DNA of 64,000 nt from Serilophus lunatus. Lineage: Eukaryota; Chordata; Aves; Passeriformes; Eurylaimidae. The stretch is from positions 689,735 through 753,734 of the forward strand of contig VXBA01001650.1 of assembly GCA_013399895.1 (NCBI GenBank), written 5' to 3'. Below are positions 34,771 to 48,004 of the stretch, piece by piece (position 1 is the stretch's first letter; each line of letters begins with the position of its first letter). A model generated the notes under the pieces. That model saw nothing but the letters and a program-made list of their open reading frames with translations, had not been told where the DNA came from and did not search any database. Position numbers and translations under genes: made by a program.

Positions 34771-34980
34771 GTTTGGGAGGGAAGGGATCTTAAATCCCAT
34801 CCCAGCCCTGCCCTGGGCAGGGACACCTCCCACTGTCCCAGGGGGCTCCAACCTGCCCTTGGACACTCCCAGGGATCCAGGGGCAGCCACAGCTTCTCTG
34901 GGAATTCCAGCCCAGCCCCTCCCCACCCTCCCAGCCAGGAATCCCTTCCCAAGATCCCACCTTTGACAGTTTAAATCTCA
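34771..34980 (-). repeat. CR1 LINE 3'-end fragment, GC-rich low-divergence type
   Basis: The blocks GGGCAGGGACACCTCCCACT, GGACACTCCCAGGGATCCAG and CCAGCCAGGAATCCCTTCCC occur in reverse CR1 order. The copy differs from the one at 55667 at only a few positions over about 140 bases. Confidence 0.93.
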
Positions 34981-36689
34981 CCTGAAGGCCAAGATTTGGA
35001 ACAAACTTCACATGGTCCTTTATGTCTTGGCAGAAAACACACTGAGCTCCATAGGAGCCTTTCCATGGATTTTTTTTCGGTGTCAGAAGCAGTGTTTGTG
35101 CCTTCTGAGGAGGTTTTTGCAGTTTGAATGGATTTGATGAGCCCCTGAACCTTCAGGCTGGAGCTGTGAGGGCTTTGATGGTGCAGCTCAAGCTGGTTCA
35201 AGTACATCCACAGTGGGTTATGAAACAGGTTCCCAGAACAGCAAACAGAGACACATTAACTCAGTTGCTCAAAAGAATCTTTTTTCACAAAAATTACCAT
35301 TTTTTTTCAAAAGTACTACATTGAAAAAAAAAAAAAAGGTCATTTTTTCATTTGCAGAAAAAAAATCACAGCATCTTTCCTGTGTGTTACAGTGTTTTAA
35401 GGAGTGTTTATGAGTTCATCATTCTGTGCTCAGGGAATGGAACGAGCAGCCCTTAAACTGCTGGGAAAAACAGGCAGCTGGGCTTCTCCTGCTGCCCACT
35501 CCATGGGCCTGGGACCTCCCAAAGGTGGGATGCCTGTGGAATTTTTGCCTGAGCAAGTTTCATCTTGCTGTGGGCCAACTTTTATAGGAGGAGGGAATAT
35601 TGCCCCGAGTTGGTCACTCTCCAGCCCATCATATTTCTTCCTGTTTGATCTCCCAGAGAATGAAGTTCAGATTATTCCGGGGCTGTTGTATGGCTGAGGT
35701 AATATAAAATTATTAAAACCAGGGAGAGAGATGATACTGTGAGTACACATCAAAAACCCTTTAAGACAAAGGGGGAAAATTGACTTGAAGCTGGAATTAT
35801 TAGAAGCATCTGTGGTGTCCTTTATGTCCCATTTAACACATTTTGGAATGGTGGTGAATTGTTTCTGTCTGGTTTTTACCCTCAAGCCTGTGGTTTATCT
35901 GCTCCTGCAGAGGGAAGAGCAACTGCTGGTTAATGAGTTTTGACCTTAAGGCAAAAAAGGAATTTTCTCAGTGCCACAACCTGTAGGAAGAAGTTGGGTT
36001 ATTTTTCACTCTTCTGAGGAATTCCAAACAAAACAGAAATAAAAAGTCTATTGAGAAACGGATTTAGAATAGAAATATCTATTAGATCACATTAATTTTT
36101 GAACTGTTGCTGGTACTTGGAGTGGAATGTTTAGATCTGGGGTAATATCTTTATAAATCCCAGTAGTTTCCATAGGTATTCCCAGAATTCAAAAAGAAAG
36201 TCCAATAACATTCTGGAAGGGTCACTGACAAGAACTGGGATAACATTTACTCCAATCAGTGTGAACACAAGTGAGGTCATTTGGATGAAGCCTGGGCTGT
36301 GGAAGGCAGAAGTGCTGCCTGTATGGGATGCTCTGTGCTCCAAGGATCCCCGTGGAAGGAGCAGTGCCAGGTTTCTGGGGTTTGGAGCCTCATTCCCAGC
36401 ACAGCTGTGGGTGGTTCAGGCCCTGGCCAGGTGGCCAAAGCCATTGGGGAATGAGCAGAGCATCCATTCCTGGAAAAAACACCCTTTAATGTGAGCTCAG
36501 CTGCCTTCACTCACATATTCCTGCACCTGGGCTGGGGCAAGTCCAGCTCAAATCCAGGCTGGGTGGAGAAGGGATTGGTTCTGAGGAGGATTTTGGGATG
36601 CTGGTGGTGAGAAGCTCCTGGATGTGACGTTCAACTATTCCCTGTGGGCAGCAGGGAAGGGGGAATTCTGCCCCTCGGGTGAGACCCCC

Positions 36690-36955
36690 CCTGCAGAGCT
36701 GCTCCAGCCCTGGGAACAGCAGCAGAGGGATGAGGAGCTGCTGGAGAGAGGCCAGAGGAGCCCCGGAGATGCTCCAGGGCTGGAGCCCCTCTGCTCTGGG
36801 ACAGGCTGGGAGAGCTGGGAATGTTCCCCTGGAGAAGGGAAGGATTCAGGGAGAGCTTGGAGCCCCTTCCAGAGCCTCAAGGGGCTCCAGGAGAGCTGGA
36901 GAGGGATTGGGGACAAGGGCTGGAGGGACAGGACCCAGGGAATGGCTTCCAATGC
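36690..36955 (+). repeat. CR1 LINE fragment, region just upstream of the 3' end
   Basis: The fragment contains GGGAGAGCTGGGAATGTTCC, GGAGAAGGGAAGGATTCAGG, GAGAGCTGGAGAGGGATTGG and GGACCCAGGGAATGGCTTCC, in forward CR1 order. It accounts for the open frames on both strands here. Confidence 0.85.
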
Positions 36956-38502
36956 TGGACTCCAGGTTCCTGCTGGAATGACCATCCCACATGTTTCCAT
37001 CTAAACCTTTCCCACTCCAGCTCTGCTGCTCCCCCCTTGTGGTGGCTCCCGTGGCTTTGCAGTTTTGGGGCTAAGCTTGGAGAGAACAGAAATCCTCTGT
37101 TCCTCCCAGGATGTGCCAGGGCTGCCAGGCTGGGCACTGCCTCACCCAGCCCGTGTCTGGCATTCCTCCTGCTCTGTGTCATGATCCACTGGGACTCCTC
37201 TGGGAGCAGGGTTGGAGGAAATGGCTGAGCAACGTGAACCTGACCTTGGTTTACTGTCAATGTGCCTCTCTGGAGATTTGGGCAGCTCTTCTGTTGGGTG
37301 GCCATGGCCATGGCTGTCCTGGGCAATGGCTTTGCCAAGGGATTAAGGATTTCACAGGAGAAGGGAAGTGGGTTTTTTGACGTGACTCCACGCAGTGATG
37401 TTGATTTGTCACTGTGAAATGGGAGCCCTTTTTCCTCTGGAAGGTCATTGTCTCTTCTCCCTCTGAGCTCTGAGAGCTGCTTGTGGAGCCTGATAATTCC
37501 AGGAATTCCCATTGGGAGCTCAGGCTGCTCAGAGGGCAGCAGGTCCCAGTGAGAGCAGGAAAACCCCCTTGACTGAGCTCCGTGCTGGTCCCATGTGTCT
37601 CATGTGCCAGCATTCCAGAGGGGTCAAAGCCAGGGAAACCAACCCAGGAGTGTGGAAAAGGCACAAATAAACATGGTCTGGACATGACATTATGGTGTAA
37701 CAGGACTCAGTGGCAGAAAATGGAATAATATTCCAAACCATATTCAGATAAGCTGTATCCTGAGAGATGTTTTTCCCAAATATAGTTGGCATAAAACAGA
37801 TTAGATCTTGGATAAAGACATTCAGATTCCTTTTTTATTGGGGAGTTTATGCTGACAAAATCTCTGGTCCCAAGGAAATGCCTTCCAGCAGCCAAGCCAT
37901 GAGTGTTGCACAAGGACCATAAATCTGGTGTTTCCCAACTTCTGAGTGCTCAGCACTGGAGCTGAAAAGCTGCTCCTTCCCCCCAGTGCTGTGTGGGCCA
38001 GTTCTTTGGGACAGAATTTATGCATTTATTCCTTTATCTGGTAGTTTGTCTGAGTCCTGAAAATATGCAGATGGCTCAGCAGAGCAGGGTCACAACATCA
38101 CGCTCTCGTGGCTCTGTGTCCCACAAAGTCTGCTGGCCAGGGAGCAGGGCTGGATCCTCCCATGCTGCAGCAGAAAGAAGGGGCTGTGTCCTGTTTCTCC
38201 CACGTTCTGCTGTTGCAGCAGCTGGCAGGGATGTGGGGAGAGGCTGCTTTTGCTGGGTTCCCCCTCCTTCTGCCTGGAAGGCACTTGGGTTTATTCACTT
38301 CTGGCACCTTTGAGAGGCTTTGTGCCGTGCCAGGGGGCCTCTGGAGGGTGGCAGGAATCCAGGTGATGGTGGGATCCAGATTTTGGGTTCGTCCTGCAAG
38401 GATTCCAAACACTCTGGAGGTTGTTGACTTGAGGTGGAAGTTTCTCACCGTGGAGGGGAAGAGGAGGGACTCCAAACTGCTCTGGCCATGGCCATATGGA
38501 AT

Positions 38503-38800
38503 TACGGGATCGTGGAATCCAACCATTCCCAGCACTGCCCCATGTCCCCAAGTGCCACATCCACAGGGATTTGAAATCCCTCCAGGGGTGGGGACTCTGC
38601 CACTGCCCAGGGCTGGACAACCCTCTCCATGGAGAAATTTCCCCCCATATCCAACCTAAACCTCCCCTGGTGCGACTTGAACCCCTTTTCTCCTCCTGCC
38701 CCTTGTTCCCTGGGAGCAGAACCCAACATCCCCTGAGTCCCCCCTCCTGTCAGGGAGCTGGAGAGAATTCCAGGTGCCCCCTGAGCCCCTTTTTTCCCCA
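38503..38800 (-). repeat. CR1 LINE 3'-region fragment
   Basis: The fragment runs from a degraded terminus (TTACGGGATCGTGGAATCC) through CCCAAGTGCCACATCCACAG, ATATCCAACCTAAACCTCCC and CTGTCAGGGAGCTGGAGAG. It is the same subfamily as 17441-17790, reversed. Confidence 0.92.
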
Positions 38801-41159
38801 ATCTGAGATGTGTGAATTCCTTAAAAATCAGAACAGAGGAGAATGGGGAAGATAAAAACCACAGGGACAGTGACAGTCAGGGGTCATCTGGGTAGTGCTG
38901 CCACATCTCCCTCCAGGATAAGAAGCAGGGACACCTCCCTGGTGGGAATTGCTCTGTGCTGCTGTTTATTTTATCAGTGCTTTTGTCATCAGAATCTGCA
39001 GGGCTGAGGCACAACAGGCTGGTAGGAACTGCTGAGCTGTTATTCCAGCCTGACCATGGGATGCCCAAAAATCTTGGACAAATAGAGAAACTTGAGCTGT
39101 TTCTGTCCTAAGAGATTTTTTTTTCTGGGGAGAAGAGGGGGGGGGGAATGGGAACATAAGTGGGAAACCAGGGAAACACCCAGAGATGGGAAGTTTGAGT
39201 CATTCAAAAATACAAGATCTACAGGGCAAACAGGGGTGATGTCTGGTCCCTTGAATGCCTGGCCACAAAGGAGTCCTGTCTTGGAGTTATTTATACAGGG
39301 CCTGGATGTTTTCCCTTCAGGGATCAGTTTGGGAGGCCATGGATAGAATTCCTCAACAACCCTGAGAAGCAGAAAGAAAATTAACCTTCCACTTGTGGAA
39401 GTGAATGGAGTTTTCCACGTGTCCTCTGCAGGAAGAGAGTAAAATCTGCTGAATTTTAAAATCCTAATTCCTGAGCGGGATCTGAGGCTGTTCCTCTTTG
39501 CAAACAGGGATCATTCCTTTCCCCCTCTGCACTTCTTCACCAGTGGCCTTTGGCAGCTCCTTCCCTCTGCTGGAAACAGATGATGACAAGAGGGGCTGAG
39601 GCTGGAGTTGTCACTGGTGCTAATTTTCAGATAGTCCAGGGGAACTGGTTCCTTTGATCCTTGGGATTTACACTCCATTATCTCCTGGAAGTCAACTGCT
39701 CCACAGGCTTGTACCCACCAGCTCTCTGCACTTCAAAAAGGCCTTTAAAGCAGTTGATAATTTTACTTTTAAGTTTTCTGGGCTCTCATATTGTCAATCT
39801 CCATCAGGAGTGTGGGGATGAGTCTGAAGATCAGTGAGAAAGTGTTGGTGCATTTTGTCTCCAGGTTTATTTATTCACTGTGTTTTGGTTTTTAAGGCAA
39901 GTGAATCCAGATTTGGTTTCTTGGGGCACTCTTTGCTTTTCTTTCTGTCCTCATTTCCATCACATTCAATGATACTCTCTTATGTCCCCTCAGTGTAGCA
40001 GGATTTTTCCAAAGAACTCAATTTTGAGCAAAACAGATTGTAAAGTTATGTGCCATCTGTGGCTCTTTACTTGGAATTATTGAAAAAAGAGGTGGAAATT
40101 GGAAGGACCAAGAAGATGATGTCCTTTCTGTTAACCCAAAACACCAACATTGAGGTCACTGTGATTACTGTGGCCTGAAAGCAATGAGTATGATGGGATA
40201 GAGTGGTGTAATTTTACTAATTAAGTATGAAATCAGGGTGTTTATAGATTGTAGAGCCTTAGGTGTTCATGGTTCTTGAGGTGGTGCTTTCAAATCCAGT
40301 GGCAGAGGGTTCAGGGAACAGACACAGCACAAGTGGTGGAAACCAGGACATTGTTATAGAGAGAAATGGGTTCTCAGTGTGTTTGGAAGTCTCTGCACCC
40401 AGAGGTAGCACTGGCTCTTTAAAAATTATTATTTATCAACAAAATATTAATATTTTATCACATTATTTAAATAATTTTAATAAATAAATTAGTTATTCAC
40501 AAATAAATGCTAAGAATTCTTACAACTTTCCAAACAGTTCTCAAACCTGTACATTTGGATGTGGGTTTAATTTTAATGGCCAAGAAGTAGAGATTTGAAA
40601 GCACAGGGTGCAGGGGGGAATAAGTCCTGGAGAGCAGAGCTGAGGTGAAACAGGGAGCTGGGGAGGGCTGATATTCCCTCTGCCCCCCACTCCAAGCTCC
40701 AGAAACCCTGGTTGGATTTCAAGGGAATAAAGAGAAAACAAACCTCTGTCCATTCAAACCCCATCCAAGTGGCTCCTCTGCTGCTCAGATATTCCTGGAA
40801 TGGAGGAAGAATCCTTCTGTCCCAAAGGGAAATCCTTAAAATCCTCCACCCCCACAGAAGCTCATTTCTTCTTCCTGGCTGGTCCCAAACTCCATTAGCC
40901 AGGAATTCTCCTCCCTGGGGATTCCCAGCACAGGGCCAGCCCTTCTCCAGCCCTTTCCAAGGATGTGTGTGGGCTGATGGATCCCAGAGCTTCTGTTGTA
41001 GAGCCCTCAGCTGCCAGGAGGGATGTCCTGGAGGGGAAACCTGGTGGCAGAACTCCCAGTTTGCCCAGAAGGTGCCACCAGGAAGAGGGAGGAGCACGGA
41101 TGGATCCAGGTTTTTTGTTAGGGTGGAACCAAGTGTCCAGAGTTTGGTGATCAGAGAGA

Positions 41160-41347
41160 GGTTGGGAGGGTGGGGAGGGGCTGGGCTGGAATTCCCAGAG
41201 GAGCTGTGGCTGCCCCTGGATCCCTGGAAGTGCCCAAGGGCAGGCTGGAGCCCCCTGGGACAGTGGGAGGTGTCCCTGCCCAGGGCAGGGGGTGGTTATA
41301 GATGAACTTTAAGGTCCCTTCCAACCCCAAATTTTATGATTCTATGA
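41160..41347 (+). repeat. CR1 LINE 3' end with intact terminus
   Basis: The fragment contains GGCTGGAATTCCCAGAGGAG, GGGAGGTGTCCCTGCCCAGG and CCCTTCCAACCCCAAATTTT, and ends ATGATTCTATGAGG. Confidence 0.94.
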
Positions 41348-43127
41348 GGCCACCCAGTAACTTGTCACTCTGCCTTGACCTTTAGATATTTTCAGGTTCC
41401 TGTTTCCTGCAACTGTTATTTTTGTAGTGGGAGAAAACAGTTCCTAAATTTTTGTAGCATCCTAGGATAGGGAAAGAAGGCAAGTTCCTCCTCTGTGACA
41501 AAGTCAACGCACCCCTATTCCCCAGAATCAGTAGGATCTGGGTGAGGAAAGCCCTGAAAGCCCCTGTTCTCCATTGGAGAACTTCCTGGCATTGGGAAGG
41601 ATGTGTTTGTCTTCAGCTGAAGGGTCCTCCCTGAGCTGAGCCAGGAGCCAAATCACAACCAACATTCTGTTCTCCCTGCCACCAACCCAAATCCAGGGTG
41701 TTTGGGCCTGCAATTATTTTCTTTTTGCTGTTGGTGAATATTCTCAACTATTTCATTTCTTACAGAGATATTTGGCAAGAAGTTCCCTCCCCATCCACTG
41801 CCAGCAGCTCTTGTTACTGAATGAAATGATTTCTTGCCCTACAGGAGCCCAGCCAGGAAATTTGTCATTGTTGGGCCAAAGTGATATTTTTATTTGACCT
41901 AATCAGTGACATTTCTTTCAGGCAATACGTATTTTAAGGCCATTTATTATGTTAATAAATAGAGGAGGGAAAACAATGAATTTACTCGAAGGAAAACAAA
42001 ATCCTGGGTCGTTTTTTGATGCATTTCTGTCTGTACTGCTGGAATATTTCTGAAATGAACTTTCAGATTAGCAAATGGAATCAGGTTCTTTGTCCTGGTT
42101 CAGTTCCTTTGCTTCCCTCCCGAATTTGGCAGCCCTTGGCCTGCTGACAGTTTTCTTAAGGACAAGGAATTCTCATCCCTGGTAATTCCAGTGCTGTGGA
42201 TTCCTAACACAGGAATGGGGTTGTGTCTGGGACACCGAGGATGAAATCTTGGCCCTGTTGAAGTTAAATTCTAATTAACACTGGTGGAAACAGGATTTCA
42301 GTGCAGAGGTTCTGCTCAGGTAAAGAATCAGATCGATTGCAAATCCCAAATATCTCCAGTTTGTCTCCAAAGTCTGGTTGATCTCTTGTGGCTTTGATGC
42401 TCAGGTACAAATTCCCTTGGTTTCATCCCAAATTCCAAGTGTGGAATGGAAGGAAATTGGGTTCCTTAATGGAATTGTTTCCTTTTATGGACACAGCTTT
42501 AAATATTGCTCAAGGCAAAAGGCCTCTGGCAAAGTGCTTTTGATATTTTACAGGTCCACAATGGCAGAGGAGGTTGGAAGGATATCAAAGGGACCAAAAT
42601 GTTGATCTCTGAGCTCAGACCAGGTCTGTCCATGACTGGTGACTTCCTCTCCCTTCCATTGTTACTTCCAGAGGGATCATAGACAGCAGTGGGATCATGG
42701 AGGGGTTTGGAATTCAGGCAGTGGGTGATTCAATGTTTGGTTATGTATAAAATTGCATTGGCCCAAGATGTTTTATTTACACTTTAATCTTCCCCCTCAA
42801 TCAATTATTTTTATGGAAGCAGGAGCTGTAAGGATGAGATAACGCAGAGCTCCAGGAGGGCTCCGTGTCAGACAGTGCTGGATGTCCACATGGAGACAGG
42901 AGTCCTGCAAGACTTTGCCAGGTTTCTGCTGGGGGCCAGCAGAGGGGATCCAACTCTGAACTTCCCTCCTTCCCATAAAAACATCCTGCTAAAAAATTGT
43001 TCAGGACTCAGAGTTGTTCCAGAAGTGTCCTAAGGTGGGATTTAGAAGGGTGAGAGAAGATGGGATTTAGAGCTTCCAGTGCTTGTGGCCATTTTTGGTG
43101 GTGGGGCCACAGGGTCCATCCACGCTG

Positions 43128-43425
43128 GAATCATGGAATATCCTGAGCTGGGGGACCCCTAAGGCCCATCCCTCCAACCCAAGAGTCCCATTCCCTGTGT
43201 CCCAGAGGATCATCCCACCCCTCCTGCAGCTCTGGCAGCCTTGGGGCTGTGCCCACTGCCCTGGGGAGCCTGGGCAGTGCCCACCCACCCTCTGGGCAAA
43301 GGAGACCCTTGGCCTGAGACCCTCCCCAAGCCTCCCCTCAGTCTTTTCTCCAGGCTGAACCGACCAAGTGACCTCAACTGCTCCTGATCTGGATCCCCCC
43401 CAGGCCCTTCACCAGACCCCTGATG
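43128..43425 (-). repeat. CR1 LINE 3'-region fragment, distinct subfamily
   Basis: The terminus GGAATCATGGAATATCCTGA is followed by CTCCAACCCAAGAGTCCC, CTGCAGCTCTGGCAGCC and TCTTTTCTCCAGGCTGAACC, a CR1 type unlike the other copies here. Confidence 0.82.
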
Positions 43426-43660
43426 GAGGAGTGCTCCGAGCAGGGCAGGAGGAAAAGTGCTCCCTGTGCTCTTCTGGGCACACTGGGATTGGGGAATTGC
43501 CTTTTTGCCCCACCCCAGAGCAGACACACCACTGAAGAACATTCCCACCTCGAGCAGGCAATGGGAGAACTGAGACACAAACCCACACAGGGCTGGGGTG
43601 GGGGCAAGGGTTGCTCCAGGTGGGATGGGATGAGCCAGCGAGACTCCTGCCAAACAGGGA

Positions 43661-43995
43661 AGAATCCCAGAATCCCAGAGTGGTCTGGGTTGGGAGGGAC
43701 CTCAAAGCCCATCCAGTGGGCAGGGACACCTCCCACTGTCCCAGGGGGCTCCAGCCTGGCCTTGGGCACTCCCAGGGATCCAGGGGCAGCCACAGCTTCT
43801 CTGGGCACCCTGTGCCAGGGCCTGCCCACCCTCCCAGCCAGGAATTCCTTCCTAAAATCCAATCTAAATCTCTCCCATTTTAGTTTGAAACCATTCCCCT
43901 TGCCCTGTCACTACCAGCCCACGTAAAAATCTCTTCTCCCCCTTTTTTAAGTCACTCAAATACTAAAAACTGTTGTAAGGTCTTCCCAGAGCTTT
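43661..43995 (-). repeat. CR1 LINE 3'-end fragment, long
   Basis: The fragment runs from AGAATCCCAGAATCCCAGAG through GGGCAGGGACACCTCCCACT and CCAGCCAGGAATTCCTTCC to TTTGAAACCATTCCCCTTGC and an AGGTCTTCCCAGAGC block. Confidence 0.93.
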
Positions 43996-45429
43996 CTTTT
44001 TTCCAGGAGGAGAACCCAGGAGCCCATCCCCAGACACACACCCTGCTCTGTGCCCACTCCAGCTCTCCCATTGCCAGCCCTGGAGCTGGAAGTGTCTCAT
44101 CCCTGATTCCCTGTGCATGGAATGAGCTGATACAGAGATCCCAGATGCCACAACAGTCCTGAGGGGGTTGGAATTGTGCTGCTGGAGACTTTGTGATGAA
44201 GGTGATGGTTGGTGAGAGTCTGAGGCTCCGGGAGGACTGTGGTCCTGCCCCTCCCCTCCTCCAGAGGCCAAACCAGGAGAAAATCATCCCTTTTTTATTT
44301 AATTTCATTGTTTTTCTGGTGGCTTTCCCTCTCACAGCAGGATCAGATGAACCCCAGGGAGGGATAGGAATGTGTGGACAAAAGCAGGGGAGAGGGGAGG
44401 GTCGTGACAGCACCAGCTGGGCTCTTTTTTAGTCTTTTAAAGCTTTTTTTTCCTCATGAAACTGAGAGTTGCTTTACCTTACTTAGGTTATTGTTTCTCT
44501 CTCTTGGTTTAGGAAAAGACAACAGAGGTATGGAGTTTATCCAAGGCAGGATCCAGGACATCCCATCCAGCAATGGGATGAACCACAAAGGAATCACAGC
44601 TAAACAGGCCCTTTCCTTCATTTATTTTCAATGTTTGTGCAGTAACTTTGAAAGTAAGGCTGAAAACTACTGCAAAAATACCAAATGCATCTTGCAAAAC
44701 TCGACCTAATGGTAAAAATATGTCTTCCCTTGGCTTTATAAGTGATTTTAAAGAGTATTTTATTTTCCTTGGAGTAGAAGGGAAGGGCAGAATATAAAAA
44801 GAGCCTTTGCTTTTGCTTTTCACAGCAGTAATGAACAGAGAAGCATTTCTTGTGGAAGTCATTCCTCTTGGATTTGTGGAGCTTTGTGCATCCACTTCTT
44901 CATGCTGTGTGCCAACTATCAATAATATTAATATTAAAAAATATCAAAGGGTTTGGATCGACTTAATTGATTATTTTCTTCAGTGGAAGGGACACGGGAG
45001 CCTGTGTTAGCTCACAAACCCTGTAATGGCCAGAAACCCCTCCCTGCAGCTGAAGATGTGATCAGGGTTCTTAAATTTTACTCCTAAATCCTCCTGTGGC
45101 TCAGGCAGTGGAAAAACAAATTAGGGAAGCTGCAAAGCCAGGATGCTGCCTCATGTCTCACAGGGGCCTGCAGTTCTCACCCCTCTTATGTGGTAACTCT
45201 CTAACAGTTAAAAAACTCCTGTTCCCCCTTTGAATTCCCTTTTTTTTAACATCAATTAGGAAGGAAAGGACTGATCCATTGCATTTGAAGGGCAGGTCCT
45301 GAACTCAAACTCAGAGTGTGCAGTGGAACACAGGGTTAATTTTCCTTGGCTGTGGCTTCCTCGGGTTGATGTTCTTTAACAGAACTCCTTTGTTCGATAG
45401 GTTTGATAATTGTTTCATTATGCAGAGGC

Positions 45430-45700
45430 ACAGAATCCTGCAAAGAATCCTGCGGGACCCTCGGGAAGCCGTCCCCGGCTGTCCCCAGCAGCTCGGGAAG
45501 CCCGGACCTGCTTTAGGGGGTGACTTCACCTCCCAGGGCAGGGATTATTTCCTTTCCCCCCCTTTCAATCCACAAGAACCACAGAGGAAATCGCAACTTC
45601 GTGCTTTTTAGCGGGAGAGGCCGTTCCCGGTGATGGGGAGCGGGAGCATCCCGGCTCCACCTGGCGGCAGCAGCTCCGGGCTTTGGGGACGTCCCTTCTT
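45430..45700. other. Locally CpG-rich intergenic stretch
   Basis: CpG is enriched by eye (blocks such as CTGCGGGACCCTCGGGAAGC and GAGCGGGAGCATCCCGGC). Further CpG follow at 46090-46300. No exon or promoter was recognised. Confidence 0.4.
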
Positions 45701-46435
45701 GCCTTGGAGCTGCTGGGGGATCAAAGGCAGCTCCCAGCATCAGCTGCAGGCTCAGACCCAGGCTTGCCTCGCGTTTTGGGGGCTGTTTTCCTTTCCTCAA
45801 TTGCAAACAGCTCCCAAAACACGCTGGGTTGTTTTTTTTTTAAAAAAGCTTGCGGGCTGCTCTTAACTCCTGGCGTGGGATTAGAGAGAGAGGAGAGAGG
45901 CCAAAAATTTGCTGACATAAGTGCAGCAGCAGCAGCAAGCTTCATTTCAGTATTGTGAGAGGGGAAACGGTCGTGCTTGGATGTGTTTTGGTCATAAAAC
46001 GGGCTCTCTACATCCAATTATTTCTACAAAATACAGCCTGGCTTGGTGCAGTACGCAGCTCGTGTTGGAGCTTTCACATGGTCACTAATTATGGCCCAAT
46101 TTTTGCGCCGTTAAATCACTGCAAAGCTTCGGGGATGAGCGATCTGGGGGAAGGAGCATCCTCAGGAAGAGCGGAGCGTTGTTAAGGGAATGGCGGTGAA
46201 ACACGGGGAGAAGGGGCTGCGCGAGGTGTACAAAGGGATTCTCAGCCGGGGAGCTCCCAGGCTCGTGGGACGGGTCCGGGAGCAGCGCTGAAGCTCTTCC
46301 AGCAGGCAATGGAAATTTGGGGGTTGCTGGTGGAGGGAAGTGGGGATGAAAGCAGGTTTTCAGAGCTGTTTGGAGGAGTGGAGGGGATGGTAGTGCCAGC
46401 GCACAGGGATGGCTCCACGCTGCCAGGGTTGGATG

Positions 46436-46530
46436 GGATCGTGGGAAGGGATTCCTGGCTGGGCTGGAATTCCCAGAGGAGCTGGGGCTGCCCCTGGATC
46501 CCTGGCAGTGCCCAAGGGCAGGGTTTGGAG
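46436..46530 (+). repeat. CR1 LINE 3'-region fragment, shortened
   Basis: The fragment contains GGGAAGGGATTCCTGGCTGG, GCTGGAATTCCCAGAGGAGC and GGCTGCCCCTGGATCCCTGG, then stops before the usual 3' end. Confidence 0.88.
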
Positions 46531-46984
46531 CACAGATGCGCCCGGCAGAAATGTGTTTGCATCTTTTAGACCTTTTCCTTTCCCCCCTGGGATGCCACTG
46601 GAATTCCCAGCATCCAGAGCCTGCCCCGTGCTCCCTGAACGCAGGGAAACACACGCAGGCAAATTCCCCCCAGGCTGAGCTCCTCAAAGCCGGGCTTGGG
46701 GATTTGGGGCATGTTCGAAGCTCTTTTGCCATCTGGTGGCTGCGGGGAGAAGGGAGGGAGCGGCTGCTCCAGCCCCATTTCCACGGGCTGGTTTCACGAG
46801 GAGGAAAAGGAACATCTCGTTAAGGGCGGGATGCCCAGGAACTGTTTTCCCCCAGCACAAAAATCAACAGTGCAGGCAGCAGAAAGGTAAAAAACACCCT
46901 CTAAAAGTCAAGGCAGAGCAGCTCTTGGAAAAGTTGCCGCGTTGCCTCGTGGAATCCCATGGTTTGGGAAAGGTCCTGATGTGT

Positions 46985-47070
46985 AATTCCATGGGCAGGG
47001 ACACCTTCCATGGAGCAGGATGCTCCAAGTCCCATCCAACCTGGCCTGGGACACTCCCAGCAGCAGCTGG
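46985..47070 (-). repeat. CR1 LINE fragment
   Basis: The fragment includes CCATGGGCAGGGACACCTTC and CATCCAACCTGGCCTGGGAC. Both ends are missing. Confidence 0.75.
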
Positions 47071-47075
47071 AGTGG

Positions 47076-47292
47076 ATATTATATAAAATTATAGATATGA
47101 AATTATATATAAAAATATATTAGATATATAATTTTATGTATATAATTCTCTATATTGTAATGTATAGACTCAAAATATAATCGATTCGATCAATATATAA
47201 TATTGATTGAATAAATTATATATTTATACTATACATATTTTAAAAAATATAATATATAAATATATTAAAATACATTTTTACATATAAAAAAT
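47076..47292. repeat. AT-rich low-complexity tract
   Basis: About 215 bases are almost entirely A and T with many TATA and ATATAT runs and short self-complementary pieces. It directly follows the CR1 fragment. Confidence 0.93.
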
Positions 47293-47618
47293 TGTCTGAA
47301 AGAAGTGTAGTTAAATTGGTTTCAGCCATCAAGTTTTTGCTTGGATATGTTGTGGATTTAACTGTGCTTCCACCCAGGAGGAAAAAATCCTGCTGGGAAT
47401 CCATGGAAGAAAAATCAGTGTTAGAAATAAATGTGCAGCTCCCATCACATGAATGGTGGTCACAGGTTCTTTTTTGTCCTGTTCAGAAGTGTAAATATCA
47501 ATAATTTATTACCATTCCTGCAGTGAGAACTGACCTGCTCTGAACCATCTTGGGTTGGCTGGAGTTTGAGGTTTAATTTTTCCCTACTGACCAAAAAAAT
47601 TGGGATCAATTTCTGTCT

Positions 47619-47706
47619 CAAATATGTAGAAAATTGGTATTAATGTCAGTCCCAAATATGTAGAAAATTTGTATTAATATCAATCCCAAATATGTAGAAA
47701 ATTTGC
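47619..47706. repeat. 34-bp tandem repeat, about three copies
   Basis: CAAATATGTAGAAAATT recurs at 47619, 47653 and 47687, exactly 34 bases apart. Intervening sequence is also similar (TATTAATGTCAGTCC and TATTAATATCAATCC). Confidence 0.92.
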
Positions 47707-48004
47707 CTAAATAGAAGGGATTTAAATGGGAGAACTGGGATCTATGTGTCTCAAGGTGGGTTCCACACTTTTATTAACATCAGGTTTCACTTTGAAATTT
47801 GATTTCCCTTTCTTTTCCAAGAGAGAAGAAGGAGCAGATGTGAAGTTGTCCTGTGGAGAAGCTGTTGGACTCCAGCTGCCACACATTGACTGGAACTATT
47901 TGCCAGAATGGCTCTCCAAGGTTCATCCTTCTCCTCTGACAAGGGAATTCTCCTGGAATTTTTGACAGAGTTTGCTCTGGCCCAGACCAACAGCAGCATT
48001 GGAA

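Noticed and set aside
36624..37512. Frames of 126 and 211 codons on opposite strands
   Set aside because: Both mostly cover a CR1 fragment and show no CR1 reverse transcriptase motif or other domain.
40712..41305. 197-codon plus-strand frame
   Set aside because: Its last third is a CR1 tail and the rest resembles nothing known.
46085..46732. 215-codon minus-strand frame
   Set aside because: It runs through a CR1 fragment and a CpG-rich stretch, with no recognisable domain.
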